From positions 1,426,001 to 1,490,000 of the forward strand of contig NZ_CP012623.1 of the NCBI RefSeq assembly GCF_001280305.1: 64,000 bases of DNA, read 5' to 3'. The position numbers were made by a program, and so were the translations under genes. This document shows, in pieces, positions 62,087-64,000 of the stretch; position 1 is the stretch's first letter; every line of letters begins with the position of its first letter. The DNA is from Hymenobacter sp. DG25A. GTDB lineage: Bacteria > Bacteroidota > Bacteroidia > Cytophagales > Hymenobacteraceae. The notes beneath the pieces were generated by a model, which saw only the letters and a program-made list of their open reading frames with translations, had not been told where the DNA came from and made no database searches.

Positions 62087-63523
62087 TTACAGCGCTTTCT
62101 TGTACCCACGAAAAGGCCAGCGGATTTTGGCCGGCAGCCGGCGCCAGAACTCTACGTCCAGCAGGCCGGAGTCGTGGCGGGCCTGGTAGAGGAAAAACAG
62201 GCCGATGGGCAGCAGAATGGCATTGGCCATCCACATCCCCGCCCCTACCGGCAGCACATCCTCCCGTCCGTACTTCTCGCCTATAATGGACAGCACGTAG
62301 TACACAATGAAGAATAGGATGGAGATAAGCACCGGCACACCCAGGCCGCCTTTCTTGATAATTGCACCCAGCGGAGCGCCAATCAGAAACATAATGAGCA
62401 CGGCAATAGACTGGGTGTATTTCCGGTAAATCTCAATCCGGTAGTTGTTCGTGTCGCGCTGCAGATTGGTGAGGCTTTCGGCGGAGCTGGCGGCAAAGGA
62501 GCGTACGTTGCGGGCCCGGTCGGTGGCGCTGCCTACCGTCAAATCAGTAATTGGGGCCAAAAAGGATTGGGGAATGGGCTTCCACTTCCGTACCCGCTGC
62601 CGGGTTTTCTGCCCCACGGTATCAAAGCGCAGGTAGGTGTAGTACACGCTCAGCTCCCGGCCCAGCCGCGTGCGCTGCGTATTCAGCTGGTCGTGCAGCG
62701 AATCGGTGTAGGCGTGCAGTTGCGGAATGTTCTTCATCATCTTGTTTTCCGAAAACAGCTCTTCCTTGGTGCGGTCCAGGGAGAAGGAGGCCAGCGAAAA
62801 CGTGATGGTATTCTTGTCAAAAGCCTGGCGGGCAAAGCCGGTTTCGTTCTGGCCCCGGGCTTCGGGCTGCTCCAGATACATGGTACCCCGGAAAAGCTCC
62901 AGGCTGAGATATTGCCCGCCGTAGCGGGTAAACATGCGGCCAGAATCGGCCAGAATCACGGCCGCGCTACCATTATTGCGGGTATGATCATAAATGATGA
63001 CCCCTTTCAGCAGGTCGCCATTCTCCCCTTCTTTTTTGTCTACTTTGATGGTGTAGCCCGGAATGCCATTGTAGAAAATACCTTCCCGGATATCCAGGGC
63101 CAATTTTTGCTGGCGCACGTCCCAGAGCAGGCTAAAGGCCTTCAGATTGGCGGTGGGCACAATATTGTTATTGAACCAGAAAGCCAGCCCGGCCAGCACC
63201 AGGCTTACCAGAAATACGGGCCGCAGAATGCGGGTGAGTGAAATGCCGGACGTTTTAATGGCCGTAAGCTCTTGGTGCTCGCCCAGGTTGCCATAGGTCA
63301 TCAGCGACGACAGTAGCACCGCCAGCGGCAGGGAAATTGGCACAATCAGCACGCTGAAATAAAATAACAGCTGCAGAAGAACGCCCGCACCCAGGTCCTT
63401 GCCGATGATATCATCCAGATACTTCAGCATGTATTGCGTGAGCAGGATAAATTCTACCACGGCGAAGGTGAGCACAAAAGGCCCCACAAAAGCCTGTAAA
63501 ATCAGTTTATCCAGTTTCTTCAT
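62087..63523 (-). CDS. LptF/LptG family permease (lipopolysaccharide export)
   Basis: A 478-residue inner-membrane permease of the LptBFG ABC transporter, which extracts LPS for delivery to the outer membrane. Three N-terminal helices are seen (FVGPFVLTFAVVEFILLTQY, LFYFSVLIVPISLPLAVLLS and IKTSGISLTRILRPVFLVSL). A periplasmic beta-jellyroll follows, then three C-terminal helices (SIAVLIMFLIGAPLGAIIKK, VPVLISILFFIVYYVLSIIG). KKGGLGVPVLIS is the family coupling signature. The assignment to F or G is not possible by eye. The partner permease is not nearby, as is usual. Confidence 0.93.
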   Translation of the reverse strand: MKKLDKLILQAFVGPFVLTFAVVEFILLTQYMLKYLDDIIGKDLGAGVLLQLLFYFSVLIVPISLPLAVLLSSLMTYGNLGEHQELTAIKTSGISLTRILRPVFLVSLVLAGLAFWFNNNIVPTANLKAFSLLWDVRQQKLALDIREGIFYNGIPGYTIKVDKKEGENGDLLKGVIIYDHTRNNGSAAVILADSGRMFTRYGGQYLSLELFRGTMYLEQPEARGQNETGFARQAFDKNTITFSLASFSLDRTKEELFSENKMMKNIPQLHAYTDSLHDQLNTQRTRLGRELSVYYTYLRFDTVGQKTRQRVRKWKPIPQSFLAPITDLTVGSATDRARNVRSFAASSAESLTNLQRDTNNYRIEIYRKYTQSIAVLIMFLIGAPLGAIIKKGGLGVPVLISILFFIVYYVLSIIGEKYGREDVLPVGAGMWMANAILLPIGLFFLYQARHDSGLLDVEFWRRLPAKIRWPFRGYKKAL

Positions 63524-63557
63524 AAAGCAAAAGGGCAGGCTGCCCGGGTAAGCAAAG

Positions 63558-63600
63558 GAGGGAAAGCCACACGAAGGTACTACTCGTGTGGCTTTCCCTC
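63558..63600 (-). terminator. Terminator of the START-like gene
   Basis: A perfect 17-bp stem (GAGGGAAAGCCACACGA 63558-63574 with TCGTGTGGCTTTCCCTC 63584-63600) lies 22 bp after the stop of the gene at 63623. The T run beyond it is short. Confidence 0.75.
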
Positions 63601-63622
63601 CCGGGGTAAAAATGGGTATAGG

Positions 63623-64000
63623 CTAGCCGCCTACTTGTTGGCGCAGGTTCTGCATGAGGGTTTCCCACATTTCGTGCAGCTCAATCTCGTCGGTTTCTTC
63701 GGAGTAGTCTACCACCCGCAGGAACACTTCCTGAGTCAGTTCCGATGACTCAATGGAGAAGTCCAGATAGTTAGCATCCGGCATGTGGCGGTGGTTTTTA
63801 TCCAGGAACACAAACCGCACCGAGCGGTTGGTCCGGTGCGAGTTCATTTCCGCAAAGTGGTCCTGGTTGTCCCAAGTGAAAATGAACTGATGATTATCAA
63901 TGGTGCGGACGCGCTGGCAGAACCACTGACTAAGCCCCGTAGCGGAGGCTAAGTAAGGATAGAGGATCTTAGGCGAGGCATTAATGGGATATTCTACCGT
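63623..64000 (-). CDS. START-like (SRPBCC fold) protein, partial
   Basis: The frame is open to the window edge; 125 residues are visible and only a few N-terminal ones should be missing. It reads TVEYPINASPKILYPYLASA, then ATGLSQWFCQRVRTIDNHQF and TWDNQDHFAEMNSHRTNRSV, and ends in a long helix (LHEMWETLMQNLRQQV). This is the small START-like domain protein found across Bacteroidota, with a hydrophobic-ligand-binding helix-grip fold. The ligand is unknown. Confidence 0.87.
   Translation of the reverse strand, partial: TVEYPINASPKILYPYLASATGLSQWFCQRVRTIDNHQFIFTWDNQDHFAEMNSHRTNRSVRFVFLDKNHRHMPDANYLDFSIESSELTQEVFLRVVDYSEETDEIELHEMWETLMQNLRQQVGG

Overview
The window reads as a chromosomal segment of a GC-rich Bacteroidota bacterium, most likely Hymenobacteraceae (Hymenobacter or a close relative). 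Support comes from several independent signs: the Bacteroidota promoter element TAnnTTTG (often TACCTTTG) in front of many genes; a 287-residue RpoD that starts [20 protein letters not shown]; a type IX secretion sorting domain on a subtilase; bacillithiol synthesis (BshB1); a sphingolipid-type serine palmitoyltransferase; SPOR proteins with an HU-CCDC81-like domain; and HisIE and HisB as two-domain enzymes. There is one tRNA, no rRNA, no CRISPR array and no recognisable transposase.

Layout. 1-11 kb: partial pdxH, a YqgE protein, a large DUF349 protein, tRNA-Thr(UGU), an HD hydrolase, gyrA, a TPR protein, then an AT-rich stretch (9.0-10.0 kb) leading into an orphan winged-helix-like gene that looks foreign. 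11-16.4 kb: envelope glycan and lipid genes (GT39 transferase, glycerophosphodiesterase, UDP-sugar epimerase, LAB_N membrane protein, GT2 transferase). 16.4-24.6 kb: a complete histidine operon in the order hisG-D-C-B-H-A-F-IE, preceded by a short ORF ending in a His-rich run, and broken up by inverted-repeat elements. 24.7-36 kb: a DUF2911 protein, a Crp/Fnr regulator with a nearby palindromic operator, a TonB-dependent receptor translationally coupled to rpe, a T9SS subtilase, mnmA, a TrpF-like protein without its catalytic residues, an MDMPI-like protein and trmB. 36-46 kb: folC and a TonB/ExbD/ExbB/SPOR/beta-barrel/TPR envelope gene set. 46-48.2 kb: a RES/Xre toxin-antitoxin pair and a GyrI-like gene lying between dispersed inverted repeats. 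48.2-64 kb: housekeeping genes (holA, tyrS, histone H1-like, spt, accC, bshB1, an M23/LysM peptidase, trxB, rpoD, pnp, rpsO, lptF) and a partial START-like gene.

How it fits together. Most of the window is core genome. The non-routine signals are: (1) the His-rich leader and alternative RNA pairing before hisG; (2) a 117-nt AT-rich inverted-repeat element inside the his operon; (3) the AT-rich island with an uncharacterised protein and 10-bp-phased TATACT repeats; (4) a family of GTCAT...ATGAC-ended inverted repeats, copies of which bracket the toxin-antitoxin trio; (5) an Fnr-type palindrome between a Crp/Fnr gene and a small membrane protein gene. All functional calls rest on reading motifs by eye; no database search was run.
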